A stretch of DNA of 64,000 nt from Diphasiastrum complanatum (lineage: Eukaryota > Streptophyta > Lycopodiopsida > Lycopodiales > Lycopodiaceae). Location of the stretch: contig CM055098.1 of assembly GCA_029204225.1 (NCBI GenBank), positions 46,253,428 through 46,317,427 of the forward strand. Reading direction: 5' to 3'. Shown here one piece after another: positions 23,215 through 34,873 of the stretch. Position 1 is the first letter of the stretch. Every line of letters begins with the position of its first letter. A program made the translations under genes and the position numbers. The notes beneath the pieces are model-generated. The model ran no database searches. It saw only the letters and a list, made by a program, of their open reading frames with translations, and was not told the DNA's origin.

Positions 23215-23671
23215 TTAATCTATTTACAGTCCCACATAAAATAGTTGTTATTTTAACTATATGTGGGTCAGATTTCTAATTACAAAGGGTCGGATTTATA
23301 CACTGGGTCGAATTTATACAAAGGGTCAGAAAATATACATGGGGTTCAGATTTTTTCAAGGTCAAAAAAATTAGACCCAATCTGATTCGATCCAGGGTCT
23401 AAAAAAATTAGCACCGATCCGCTTGATCCAACCCAGGGTCAAAAAATCTCTCTTTGATAAGAATGACATTGGGTCGGGAAATAGGCTTGGGTCAAAGAAA
23501 TTCGATCCTGAATTTTTCGATCCTTTGCTGAAGAATTTGATCTTGAATATTTCGATCCTTTGCTGAAAAATTTGATCCTTCATAATTTTTGTGGTTTTCC
23601 AAAAATAAGTATAAACAGGTCTCAGGATGCTCATTACCTAATGAAATTGGGCTTGAGCATAAATTTCAACA
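23215..23671 (-). repeat. 3' LTR of copia element 3, with internal GGGTCGGATTTATA repeats
   Basis: It ends on the minus strand with TGTTGAAATTTATGC directly after a polypurine tract (AAGGGGGAG, 23672-23680). It is colinear with 25522-25934. Both copies contain several variants of GGGTC(G/A)GATTTATAC and of TTTCGATCCTTTGCTGAA. Its left end is uncertain because the second copy is truncated there. Confidence 0.7.
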
Positions 23672-25530
23672 CTCCCCCTTAATATGGATCCTGAAAATTT
23701 TCGATTTTCAGATTTAACATGATGTTAAATCTAAGATGATGTTCATTTGATAGAGCTTTGCTGAAGTAATATGCTGCCTATAGTTATGTCCTGTAGTAAA
23801 CCAGAAAAATTTCCTTGCTTTGCACTTTCTCTCTAAGATAGTGATGTCGAATTTCGATATGCTTACTTCGGGAGTGGAAACTTGTTGGATTCAGAGATAG
23901 TGCAATGTCACTTTGATTGTCACAATAGAGGGTCGTTGGATGTGACTCCAAAATTTCGATATTTACAAGCCGGTTCCTCAGCCAAATTGTCTCCTTGCTA
24001 GCATTTGTAGCAGCTATGTATTCCAAATCCAGAGGTTGATTTTCTTGTGTCAATATCTCATGCCCAATCTGCATCTGTGTAGCCCTCCAAGATGTTGGCA
24101 GATTGGCTGTCTCCATAGCAGATGCTAAGGAATTTTGTAGCTTGGACATACTTCACGACTTTCATGAGAGCCTTCCAATGAACTGGACCTGGATTTGAAA
24201 GAAATTGGCTAAGAGACCTGATGGAATAAGCAAGGTCCGGTCAAGTGTAGAGCATAGCATACACCAATGATCCAATTATGGAATGAAATGGATACTGCTT
24301 CATTTCCTCCTTCTTTGACTCGGATTTTGGACATTGCTCCTTGACAGTTTCAAACCAGGGTCGAGTGGGAAGTGGCTTGGTTTGCACTCGGCCATTTCAT
24401 ATTTTTGCCAGCACATTGGTGAGGTATCTCTGTTGGCTGATGAAAATCTGCCTGCTGGGTCGAATTCAAAAAATCTGAATTCCGAGACGGTAATGTGCAA
24501 GACTCATATCTGTCATCTTGTATTCATGTGCTAACAAACATTTGGTATCCTTCAACAAATTTAAATTGTTACTAAACAGTAACGTGTCATTAACATAAAG
24601 AGTGATGATTATGAAGGGATTTAATACAGACTTAAAATAAACATTTGAGTCTGCCGAGTTTGGAATGAAACCATTATCGATTAGAAATGTATTAATATTC
24701 TGAAATTAGACCCTTGGAGACTATTTCAGGCCATATAGGGCTATATGAATTTTGCACACTAGGTGCTCCTTGCCTTTTAACTCATGTCCTTCTGGTTGGG
24801 ACATGTAGATCTCCTCTTCAATGGTGCCATTAAGGAATGTAGTTTGGACGTCCATCTAGTGAACTTCAAGGTCGGCTGCAACTGCATAGGAAAGAAGTAA
24901 ACAAATTGAAGCATGATTTACTATAGGACTGAAGGTTTTCGAATAATCCAGATCTGAGATCTGGGAGAAGCCTTTGGCTACCAATCTGGCCTTGTATCGA
25001 TTTATTTTACCTTCAGCATCATACTTCACTTTGAACAACCACTTGCATGTGGTCAGATTTCGATCCTTTGGCAGCTCAGTCGCAGTCCACATTTGATTTC
25101 AATTAGGGAATCAAATTCTACATCCATGGCAGCCTTCCTCTGGTCAACATCAGATGTTGACATAGCCTCATGAACTGCGTTTGGTTCTTGCACAAAATAG
25201 CAGGACGGATCATCCATGAATCTGGATGGAGGTTGTCTGAGTCGATTTGATCTTCTGGGTTGAATTTTGACCCTCTGATGCTGCTCGTTCTATTGAGGTT
25301 CTGACTTACTTTCAGAATCAATATCGATTTTCTGGTTTTCAACCCTAGGGTCGGACTTTGGATTTTCGATCCTTAAATGACTTTGAATTTTTGACCCTTG
25401 AATCGAATTTTAAATTTTCGACCCTCGGGTCGGATTTTTTTGAAGCTTTTCCCTTGTAATCGAAAAACTGATCCTCCAAGAAAATGACATCTCTGCTCGT
25501 GAATGCCTTCTGAGCAGTCAATATGTGGGT
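23672..25530 (-). pseudogene. Copia element 3: integrase C-terminus, RT and RNase H
   Basis: The minus strand encodes, from high to low coordinates, the integrase tail (FTSRDVIFLEDQFFDYKGKA), an acidic linker, RT starting WTATELPKDRNLTTCKWLFK, then YKARLVAKGFSQISDLDYSK, a catalytic box read as YVND (family YVDD) near 24595, the KQYPFHSIIGSLVYAM-type connection, and RNase H ending CDNQSDIALSLNPTSFHSRS and HIEIRHHYLREKV. Gag, protease and most of integrase are missing. The 5' LTR joins integrase directly at about 25525, so an internal deletion removed about 2.5 kb (inference from family length). Multiple stops and frameshifts show that it is dead. Confidence 0.85.
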
Positions 25531-25934
25531 CGGATTTCTAATTACAAATGGTCGTATTTATGCACTGGGTCGGATTTATACAAAGAGTAAAAAAATATAC
25601 AAAGGGTCAAAAAATATACACGGGGTCGGATTTTTTCAGGGTCGAAAAAATTAGACCCAGTCTGATCTGATCCGATTCAGGGTCGAAGACGTCCGGATTT
25701 ATCAAACCCAATCCAAGGTCGAAAAAATTAGAACCGATCCGATCTGACCCAGGGTCAAAAAATCTCTCTTTGATAAGAATGACATTGGGTCGGAAAAATT
25801 TGATCCTGAATTTTTTGATCCGTTGTTGGAAAATTTGATCCTTCATATTTTTTGTGGTTTTTCAAGAATAAGTATAAACAGGTTTTAGGATGCTCATTAC
25901 CTAATGGAATTGGGCTTGAGCATGAATTCCAACA
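25522..25934 (-). repeat. 5' LTR (partial) of copia element 3
   Basis: Colinear with 23258-23671 and ending AGCATGAATTCCAACA at 25934. The part beyond the GTGGGTCGGATTT block, including the primer-binding site, is replaced by integrase sequence, which marks the deletion breakpoint. Confidence 0.7.
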
Positions 25935-27149
25935 GTTCATCAGGTCCACGTGCACTAATAAAAGACCTTTCTTGCTAGCTAACAGACCAGGGATAGTAAG
26001 TGCACTACGATTGTAGGTGGTCACTTAGAGCCCAAAAAATTACATGTTGAATGAGTAGAAGCATTGTACCATCCACTAATTTTTGTCAACATTAACTATA
26101 ACTCAAGCTTCCTCTGAAAGATCTGGTGCTTATGCAGTCCACGCTACTAGTCTGCTTTGCATACGAACAAATTTATGAGAGATTTAACAAATCTTTGACT
26201 TGGTAATAGGTTTGAGAGAAACCTGTTGTCTTAATTTCTATCCTCTAATAAGAATTCACTAAGAGAGCGTAGCTAAAAAAACTGAAGGCTATCAACAAAA
26301 AAGATGAGCGCATGGGCAATAATATAATAAATTTTGATAAAAATCAATTGTTTGGGAATAAAGGAGAGCACCCACAGATTGAAGCCAATTCTCTAAGGAT
26401 AGTGCTCGAAATCGGAAGTCTATTATCAGACACTGTGGTGCTTTACTACACGTATCAATTACAACCAAATTTTTGTATACACCTGAATATAATATTATGT
26501 CAATGACGTTTTTTTCACTCTGATAGTTGATAAAGAAAAAAGGATCTAAGAACGTGAAATATGAAAGTATCATGAATGTTAAAAACGCATTATCCAATCC
26601 AATGTCGACTCTTATGAGCTTGCATGTACGACAGAGTAGAGTAGCATGACAGTCGATTCAAGTATGTCCTTACGATTCATTTGCTCATTGATTGATGATG
26701 AAGCCAATGAGGAATTTTGTTATGATAAAGGTTAAGGCATCACTAACCTTTACATAACCCCCTTGTGTGATACAATTTTGATACACACATAGCAGCATTA
26801 TAACCAGCTGTACACGTAGGTGCTTCGTGATGGCTCTTTTGCAGCGTCCACGATTACATTGCTTTTATAGAACAAAGTCCGGTGGTGTACATTTCTGTAC
26901 ATACCACAATATTATGTATTCTTGTACACAAATCTTGTTTCATATTTGAATTACGATCCTTTGTAAATGTATCATGCGTTCTTGTGATTATAAAATACAA
27001 CATTGATGGTTTAGCCACTTGTTTGCTGCATTGAATCAAGTTGCATATGACTCAAGTTTTGGTTTCAGATTATTTGCAGGTTCGCAATTAAAATCTATAG
27101 AGGCATCTTCGAAATTTCTTATTTCCAGAGCTTATTTTAGATTTTAAAT
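25935..27149. other. No recognisable gene
   Basis: About 1.2 kb without domain-bearing ORFs. Helentrons normally encode a Rep nuclease domain before the helicase; I could not find Rep HUH motifs here. Confidence 0.35.
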
Positions 27150-29736
27150 TTGCAAAGTTTGCAATGTCTTTATACGGATTCAACAGACATCCGATATGCA
27201 ACAAAAATTGAAAAATACCTTACTCGACCTGTTGACTATTCAAGCCTTTGTTTAGCAGAATTCATTGCAGAATATCGATTAACATCATCGCAAATATGCA
27301 AACGTCGAAAACCTCAAATAATTAGATACGTAAATTACAACAAACTTAAAGATCATGAAAATTTTTATCGTGAATATTTGTTTCTATATAAACCGTTCCA
27401 AGTATCAGAGTACATGATTCTAGAATCACATTCATCATACGAAGCTGCATACCATGCACACTATGACATAATACAGCACAACAAACAAAAACTACATTTC
27501 AATCAAGAACTTGACAAATAAGCACGCTGCAATTGGGAAGACTCCGAAAACGAATCATCAAACACTGAAACATCAAATCAAAATTTGAATACCTGTAACA
27601 TCAATAATTATGATCTACAAACTGAATTTCCAACTCATGCAGAATGCAACCCCAAAAAACAAATAGATACAACTACAAAATTGACATACAAAATCATGAA
27701 TCAAAATACATATTTTCACGAACTTGCAAAATTAAATCCCATGCAACGCCTGCTTTTTGACGACATAATGCACAAAAAACGAACAAACAACAAAAAACGA
27801 ATTCATCTATTTTTGACTGGAGGCACTGGTATAGGGAAAGCATTTATTTCACTACTTCTCGTACAAGGTTTACTGCGTCATTACTATAAAGATACCATAG
27901 ATGATATACAAAATCCAACAGGAAAAGCTATTTTTAATATTCATGGAACCACAATACATTCCGCATTACATTTACTTATAAACACAAAAGAATTGACTTT
28001 TCTTTCTGGTGACAAATTACAGACATATTGCTTGTAGTAATTGATGAAATTATTTTAATTGGTGAAAGAATTTTCCGATTCGCAGATCAACGACTTTGAA
28101 CGATCAAACATAGCCAATCGAATTTTTTGGTGGACTTGATGTTATAACTTGTGGTGATCTATTTCAAACAGCTCCAGTTCTAGACTCCTGGATCTTTAAA
28201 CAACTTGAAAATAGTTTGGTCACATTTCATAATTCATGTTGGCAAAACATGTTCACCTACTATGAACTTGAACAAGTAATGCGACAACAAGATATAGAAT
28301 TCATACATGTTGTAAATAGAATTAGAGCAACCAAGCACACATCTGCAGATATCGATTGGTTAAATAAACATTGTCATAAAACACCACCCTCTGTGCCAAA
28401 TTTACCATACATATTTTACAAAAACAACGATATACAACAACACAACAATGAAGTCTACCATACAATCACAAGTACAGAATTCTGTCTACAGGCAATTGAC
28501 ATTCTTAATGGTACTTGCAGTGCCACAATAGTAATACCAGAAGCACCATTAGTAACACAATCATTAGCAAAAACAATTTATGTAAAACAAGGCATGTTGG
28601 TAGAACTTTGTGCAACAAACATAGATATTGAAGATGGACTTGTTAATGGAGCAGATGGCATTTTTCAAACTACAACCATGACCTCTACATAAGACATTGT
28701 ATGGATAGAATTCCATAATTCTGAAATAGGTGCAAAAACTCGCCACAATAATCAATACATCTACAAAACCCACAATATAAACCAAACATGGACTCCAATA
28801 CATCGAATCACGAAAGAATTTCAAGTTGGCCATTCTATGTTTTATAAAGTTACAAGAGAACAATTTCCAATCAAAATAGCAATAGCAAGAACAATACACC
28901 GAGTCCAAGGTTTGACAGTAACCGAACTAGCATGCAACCCAAAACATGTTTCGAAACATGGTTTATTGTACACAGCACTCACCCGAGTTAAGAAAACCTG
29001 AAAATTTATACATCACATCACCATTAACTTCAGAACACTTAAAAATTGATCCACATGTACAACAAGAAATGACACGTCTAAGAACAACAGCAAAATGGGA
29101 GTTCCAAATTCCCAATATTTGTACCTACACAGAAACGCATCTCATTATTCAATCACTAAACACTAGATCATTACCTAAATACAAACATAGTATTTTAAAT
29201 GATCATAACCTAATGACATCACACATATTATGTTTACAAGAAACCCAAACACGTTTTTATAAACCTTACTTTCCAACAATCTTTGAAGCCATTGACAATT
29301 ACGTGTTTGCAGGCTCAACAATATTGTATCGTAAAACTGAACACCTTAAACATGTACAATTATTCAATACATTGCACAGTGAAATTATTCATGCTACATT
29401 TGCTCATAAAGCCTACAATGTACATATTATTGCAATATATAGACAGCCAAATAGTACTATTTCCACGTTTATTGAACAACTAAATATAGTACTTAACAAT
29501 ATTTCCAAAAACGCACCCATTATTATATTAGGCGACATAAATATTAATGCATTAAACATAAACACTAATTTCCAAAAACTTGAATCAGTTATGCGTGAAC
29601 ATAATATACAACTATCCTTTCAATAAGTAACAACTATATATGGCACCCAATTAGATCATGTTTGGACAAACATAGAAAACCCCAAAATTTTATCTGGAAG
29701 TACATATGCTTGTTGGTCAGATCATTCACCAAGATA
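27150..29736 (+). mobile_element. Helentron-like relic: Pif1-type helicase followed by endonuclease domain
   Basis: The plus strand encodes a colinear but broken Helitron/Helentron protein. First comes the pre-helicase part DIRYATKIEKYLTRP, LCLAEFIAEY and KRRKPQIIRYVNY. Then the SF1B helicase: Walker A GGTGIGKA (about 27820), Walker B as VVIDEI (about 28040), CGDLFQ, ELEQVMRQ, GLVNGADGIF, the motif VI region TIHRVQGLT and LLYTALTRV. An endonuclease/exonuclease/phosphatase domain follows: LCLQETQTR, IIAIYRQPNS, GDININ, LDHVWTN and the catalytic SDHSP. Frameshifts lie near 28025 and 28995, with stops at 27519, 28107, 28690 and 29624. The Rep HUH nuclease is missing. Helicase plus C-terminal endonuclease is the Helentron arrangement, best known from animals; ordinary plant Helitrons lack this endonuclease. 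Termini were not found. Confidence 0.82.
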
Positions 29737-30240
29737 ATACACAATGGAAAACACACTATGGAGCAACCACCCAACCAAGTAGAAGCAACCAAACAACTCT
29801 AGAAGCTTCACCCCCAAGCCAAGGAACAAGAAGCATGAATGTAGAGTGAAACCCTGGCAATGAATCCATGATCACAATGAGAAACAGGACGAGTTTGGCC
29901 TCAATATATAGAGCCAAAAGCAACCTGGGCACATAGCCATGCATAGCCCTAAGTTCCCTATACATAGATTCACCTAGAATAGAGTCCTAAGCATGGACCA
30001 ACTATTCATAGAATTGCTATTGATAACTTTTCACATGCATACACTGTCTCATACCTTGTCTAAACTCCATTTAGTGTGTTCTGGGCCTCACAAGAATATT
30101 AATTACTTTCGGGTCACATCCACTATGACGTGGCATAACTAACAGCTTGATTTACTAGAATACCGCGTGTATCCAAGACTAGGAGTATACTGAATCCTAC
30201 TTACTGGCCATGGACATAATAGTTTAGGTCTAAAAATATT
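29737..30240. other. No recognisable gene
   Basis: A 500-bp gap between the Helentron endonuclease and a copia relic. No terminal hairpin or CTAG-type end could be assigned to the Helentron. Confidence 0.3.
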
Positions 30241-31215
30241 TATATTTTTGATATCTTTGACGATCAAGAGAAAGGTAAGCAAGTGGAAGCGACTCGCTTT
30301 GCTTTACTCACATGTTTTGGAGAATCTTCTTGTGTAGATGATGCTATGCAAGTGGATATGGGTTCTCATGGTTTTCATGCTGGAAAATCAACTATTGGAT
30401 CTGGAAAAGAGGTCTTAGTCAATGGCTTTGATGGTCAAGAGGAAGATCAAGAGGTTGGTCTGAAAGGACTTCAACAACACAAAAGGAAAAGTGGCAATTT
30501 GGAACTAGTCAAGAGCATCAAAGGAAGGATATTTGGCAAAGATGTTATTAATATGTTTTTGCAGGTGTTTGAAGACTCAAGTAAGGTCAAACGAGCAGCA
30601 AGGAAGTGTTGTTTAGTTTACTTGTTTTATCTCATGTTTGAGCTATTTCATGTGGATGTGTGCAAATTGTCAAGATGTGGTAAAACTAGCTATATTGTCT
30701 TGCAATATCTTATTGTTGGAGTTGTACTAGCATTCTTGGTTGATTTTGCTGATAGAAATGAAGCTATTGGAGGTTCATTATGCACTAATTCATGGCCAAG
30801 TCATTAAGTGTTGATGATATCTTGTGGCAAGATGGCAATGGAGGCTCCTTCATGGAGTTTTATGGTGGAGACATATCAAGAAAGGACAAAGTTGGAGGAG
30901 AGAAGCAAGTAAATGGTCATCACTCACATTTATCGTTTGGTTGCTATAATTTTTCAGAGAGTTCAAAGTTTGAAACATGAAGGAATCATCTCATTCACAT
31001 TCTATTTGGTTCTTCATGTTCTAGTTATATCTTGATGTGTAAAATTGATGTAAAAAATAGTGAAGCATCCAATTTGGACACTATTATCTATATCCATTAT
31101 GGAAAATACTTTACAACATTAGAAAGGAGATCTATACTTAGGATGGAGATCATTCTAAAGTTGGATCAAAGTAGTATGGTTAAAACTATGCCAAAACTAG
31201 TTGAAGAGGGAGTGT
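30241..31215 (+). pseudogene. Copia family 1, second copy of the RT-replaced internal segment
   Basis: Frames at 30283-30807 and 30792-31217 match the minus-strand segment 8930-8101 of copia element 1: SSCVDDAMQVD, SIGSGK-like, EDQEV, GKDVINMFLQVFEDSSKVK and FYLMFELFHVDVCKLSRCGK. The copy ends with DQSSMVKTMPKLVEEGV, so most of the RNase H tail present in the first copy is deleted here. The polypurine tract and LTR start follow directly. No reverse transcriptase motif is present in either copy. The product is unknown. Confidence 0.6.
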
Positions 31216-31385
31216 GAGAGATTTCAACCAGTTTAGTCATATTTTGGTAAATTGTCAATGGAGGCCAAAACTTATTTTAGACATAGATAAACTGTTTGAA
31301 GTTACATTAGTTTAAAATACATTCAATAAACACTTTTTGAAAGTGTGGGAAAGTTGGTAGTCAAGTTTGAGAGAGATTCAAATTA
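31216..31385 (+). repeat. Partial 3' LTR, copia family 1
   Basis: Begins TGTGAGAGATTTCAAC after the tract GAAGAGGGAG and matches the first about 170 bp (minus strand) of the LTR at 6306-6908. It is cut off at about 31385, where unrelated sequence starts. Confidence 0.7.
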
Positions 31386-32122
31386 ACCTGCCTCACCTAC
31401 ACCACCCACGAAGAAGTATAAGGGTAAGACAGTTAGCACAGATGACAACATCTCCCCTGATATCTTATCCAGTGATATAGGGGTATAGTATGTTGAGGTT
31501 GAAATCCTCTTAGGCCCCACAGGAGGTTTTGGTGCAACAAGAGACCCTACTTCAACATGCCCAACAAAGAAGACAAGCAGTAGCAGTAGCAGGCAGCTCT
31601 TTGGATGCAGGCACTTTCGGATCAGGTTCATTAGGCGTGGTCCTGCCAACTCAGGTAACTTCAGTTGTTCAAGTATCGTCGCCTACTAACACAATTCTCC
31701 TTCCACCACTACCCCCACCATTTACTGCCACATCCACCCCTTCATTTACATTTGACACGGGCTTCGATTCCACTATCCCACGAAAGCCCTCACATGTACA
31801 TTCTTCCACCCTACTTGACTCTATGATCAATGTAGACGATTTTGCATTACAATTACTAGCACAAACCACCATTGTCATAACCAATCCAGTCCGCTCTTCT
31901 CCTACAAAAACTCAATCACCTCCATGCTCACCTCCTTCAAAACCCCAATCACCTCCACCTACATCTCCTCTCCTACCTCAATCACCTCCACCTTCATTTT
32001 TTCACACTACATCTTCTCCACCAATTCCAGATCTTCTTCCATTCAAACCCATGCCCTACCCAAACTATACTCCCCCACTTCTTGACATTGGACCTTGGGA
32101 GCAATTACCACTAACAGCCTAA
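31386..32122 (+). CDS. Proline-rich ORF, unidentified
   Basis: The plus frame 31529-32122 (197 codons) is Pro/Ser/Thr-rich, with runs such as SPPPTSPLLPQSPPPSFF and LPPLPPPF. Sequence before it reads PPTKKYKGKTVSTDDN in another frame. There is no transmembrane segment or known domain. Low-complexity ORFs of this type occur in the variable regions of large plant retroelements and in cell-wall proteins. Its position between transposon relics favours a retroelement origin, but this is not proven. Confidence 0.3.
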
Positions 32123-32284
32123 AAAGTACTTTGGTTGGTGAACGAGCTCCAGTACAACATCTTTGGTGTTTTAGGAGGTCAACACACAATGAGGCAATTC
32201 GACGATGGAGCCCTTGCAAATCTTTAGAAGGAGAAGGCAAGGTTGGAGGCAGAATTCAATCAACAATAGCAGCAAATCCAAAAT

Positions 32285-32473
32285 TTGAACGTTGCACCTC
32301 TTGATGTATTTGGCTTTTTCTTGAGGATGAATAGGTTCACCCTCCTTACCGTTTACAATTTCCATCAGACCTTGCATGATCATGATGGATTCCATTCTAA
32401 CTTTCCATATGGAATAGTTAGTTTTGTTGAGCCTTTCATTAGTATCCAAAAGATATGCATTTATAGATGCCAT
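32285..32473 (-). pseudogene. Ty1/copia gag N-terminal fragment
   Basis: The minus strand begins with an ATG and reads LLDTNERLNKTNYSIWKVRM and then GLMEIVNGKEGEPIHPQEKA. This is the start of a copia Gag, with N-Y-x-x-W as hallmark. It ends within 65 codons, where the plus-oriented neighbouring sequence starts. Confidence 0.75.
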
Positions 32474-32915
32474 CTAGTCTCCTAATCAAGGACTTGACAC
32501 AAATGAAGGTTACTTCTATTGATTTGATTGAAGGTCTACCTTATCCCACTTCTTAGGGACCTGAAAAGATCAGTAATAGACTTTCTATAGAGATCTAAGA
32601 ATGATCTCTAACAAAATCAAATCATAGAATACTAGAAACAATGCACTTGCTTGATTGAAGTAGACAATACTAGTAGAATTGCCCCTCTTTCTATAAAGAA
32701 CATTAAAGCTTCCAAATGATCTGATCAAGAGTGAATTTCAGCAACCTAATATACTTCCAAAATCACTTGTAAAATATCTAAATGGAACTTAATGAGGATG
32801 CAACACAATCTACTATCCAATCACAAGCAAAAAATGATCAAAATTGATGAAAAATTGATCTAATTTGGTGCATAAGTCAAGCAATGGTTGGACTGAACCT
32901 AAATCACTTTAGGAG
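32474..32915. other. No recognisable gene
   Basis: Probably the 5' leader or LTR remnant of the minus copia fragment together with upstream gypsy sequence. No motif is readable. Confidence 0.3.
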
Positions 32916-33404
32916 GTGCCTACTACACCCTCCGGGAAGACATTCAAAAGCTTTTTGATGCTAGTTTCATTTATGAAATCGAACGTATTGCCAATTGTGG
33001 TGGTACTAAAGAAAAATAATAAACTCTGTATCTGCTTGGATTTAAAGAAACTCAATGACAAAACAAAGAAAGATCACTTTTCGTTACCTCTAACCACACA
33101 AATCCTCAAAGATATGGCAGAAGCAAAAGCTTTTAGCTTTCTAGATTGTTTTAGTGGGTATTTCTTAGTCCATATTGCTCCTGAAGATCGTCAGAAAACG
33201 GCGTTTATTACAAAGTTTGACACCTTCTCGTATATAGTTATGCCATTCGGTCTATGCCATGACCCATCGACATTCCAAAGGGTAATGCAACACACTTTCA
33301 AGGATATTTTACACAAGAATTAAGAGATTTATCTTGATGATCTTGGTGTACATTCATCTGAAGATAAGCATCTTGATTCCCTTGAACAAGTATTCATTCG
33401 TTGT
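32916..33404 (+). pseudogene. Ty3/gypsy relic 2: reverse transcriptase
   Basis: The frame contains most RT blocks: LPIVVVLKKNN, ICLDLKKLNDKTKKDHFSLP, FSFLDCFSGYFLVHIAPEDR, KTAFITKFDTFSYIVMPFGL, STFQRVMQHTFKD and YLDDLGVHSSEDK. The catalytic YxDD box is YLDD. An in-frame TAA at 33321 lies three codons before YLDD; relic 1 has TTA (Leu) at the same place, so this is a single-base nonsense change. RT would copy the element RNA; this copy is dead. Confidence 0.88.
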
Positions 33405-33981
33405 TGAAGGTTCGGAAATTCATTGAATTTCAAAAAGTGTCAGATCTAGGTTACCCATGGTGTGGTACTAGGCCATATCATTTCTCAAAATGGTATAGCC
33501 ACTGATCCTAAAAAGATCAGAGTGATTCTTGAAATGCCGCTACCACAGTGAAAGAAATTTATGTTTTTTTAGGCCACACATGTTACTATCAAATCTTTAT
33601 AATACACTACGGGGATAAGGCAAGGTTAGTATATCAAATCATTACCGATCCAAAGTGGACAGAAGAACGGATTAAAGCCTTTGAAAACCTCAAACAGGCT
33701 TTAGTCACCGTGCCAATTCTTCGTGTGCCTGATTACAACAAGTTCCATGTGCATACGGACGCTAGTAATATGGCATTGGCCCTGTTTAAATGCAACTCGG
33801 AGAATTAGGAAAGGATTTCCCAATCTGTTTCCTAAGTCGTCAGCTAGTTCCAACTGAGGTTAATTATTCCACAATTGATAGAGAAGCATTAGCAATGGTC
33901 TATGTGGTTCAACAATTTTGTCATTATTTGCTAGGCTCTTTGTTTTTCATACCGACCATCACGCTCTCATGTATCTACTAA
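33405..33981 (+). pseudogene. Ty3/gypsy relic 2: RT thumb and RNase H
   Basis: Broken frames give VKEIYVFLGHTCYYQIFI (thumb), WTEERIKAFENLKQALVTVP and then the gypsy RNase H start: FHVHTDASNMALA (first catalytic D), PICFLSRQLVPTEVNYSTID and REALAMVYVVQQFCHYLLGS (catalytic E). The last part stops at 33981. Integrase is not present downstream, unlike relic 1, which has integrase but no RNase H. Confidence 0.8.
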
Positions 33982-34089
33982 ATAAACCACGCAAAACAGC
34001 AAATTGCACGATGGTTGTTGATTCTCCATAAATGATGAGTTACCAGATGCGTGTCTATTTTATATAGATGTGACACCTTTATGGGTCGA

Positions 34090-34845
34090 TGATACAGCAA
34101 GACATCCAACGCCTTAATACGTCGGACGCCCATGTCATTTTCACTTCAAACTTTTACAGGAGCGTTCATGTCCTATTGGCAAATTTTCTGGCGGTCTTTG
34201 CTCCCAGTGATGTACTTCTGATGATTTTTCACACAAACCGACCTTCATTGATCATAGTATCATATGTTTCGACCCTTCATAGCTACCACACTTCCATCCA
34301 CTCATGTGGTAGAAACCTGCAAAGTTTTCACTTTTTTATAAAACTATGATAAAAAAGCTTCTATCTTTGTGCATTTACGATCCACTTCCACACTGTTTGT
34401 AGTTTGTTTATAGTTTGTTTGCAAATTGCCTAAAGTTTGCATCCAGCATATTCAATCCATTCACACTTTTTGTTTCCATCCAACAACCTTTCTAGCTTTA
34501 CAGCCAACGATATTTACCTTTTTGTCATAACCGACAACACCACTTTTTATACCCAACAATGGTTTTTTACATCCAACCTTAACTTTTTGCATCCAACAAC
34601 GTTTTCTACTATTGCATCCGACACTATTTTTCTCATTTGCATCCAACCACTTGTAGTTGCTTCCCACTTACATCCGACAAGTCACCTTTGTTTGCATCTG
34701 CTTCTGCATCCAACTGTGAATCAGACCTTGCATCCGAAGTGACATTCCAACCTACATTCCATTGTACATCCGACTTTGCATCTGATAGTCACATCCGACA
34801 TTGTATCCGACGTTGCATCCGACCAATTTACATACGATATTGTTA
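34090..34845 (+). repeat. Gypsy relic 2 tail with dispersed GCATCCGAC/GCATCCAAC repeats
   Basis: From 34105 this shares the block TACGTCGGACGCCCATGTCATTT and CACTTCAAACTTTT with 12680-12712. From 34437 to 34835 the octamer CATCC(G/A)AC recurs at least a dozen times, mostly every 15-30 bp. ORFs across it are artefacts of the repeat. Confidence 0.6.
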
Positions 34846-34873
34846 CCAGAAAAAAACCAAAAATTACAAAAAA

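Noticed and set aside
28564-28908. 114-codon minus ORF, cysteine-rich
   Set aside because: Antisense shadow of the Helentron helicase frame.
31383-31649. Minus-strand ORF with a leucine-rich, signal-peptide-like start
   Set aside because: Lies on the complement of the proline-rich region; hydrophobic runs arise from low-complexity sequence, and no conserved product is visible.
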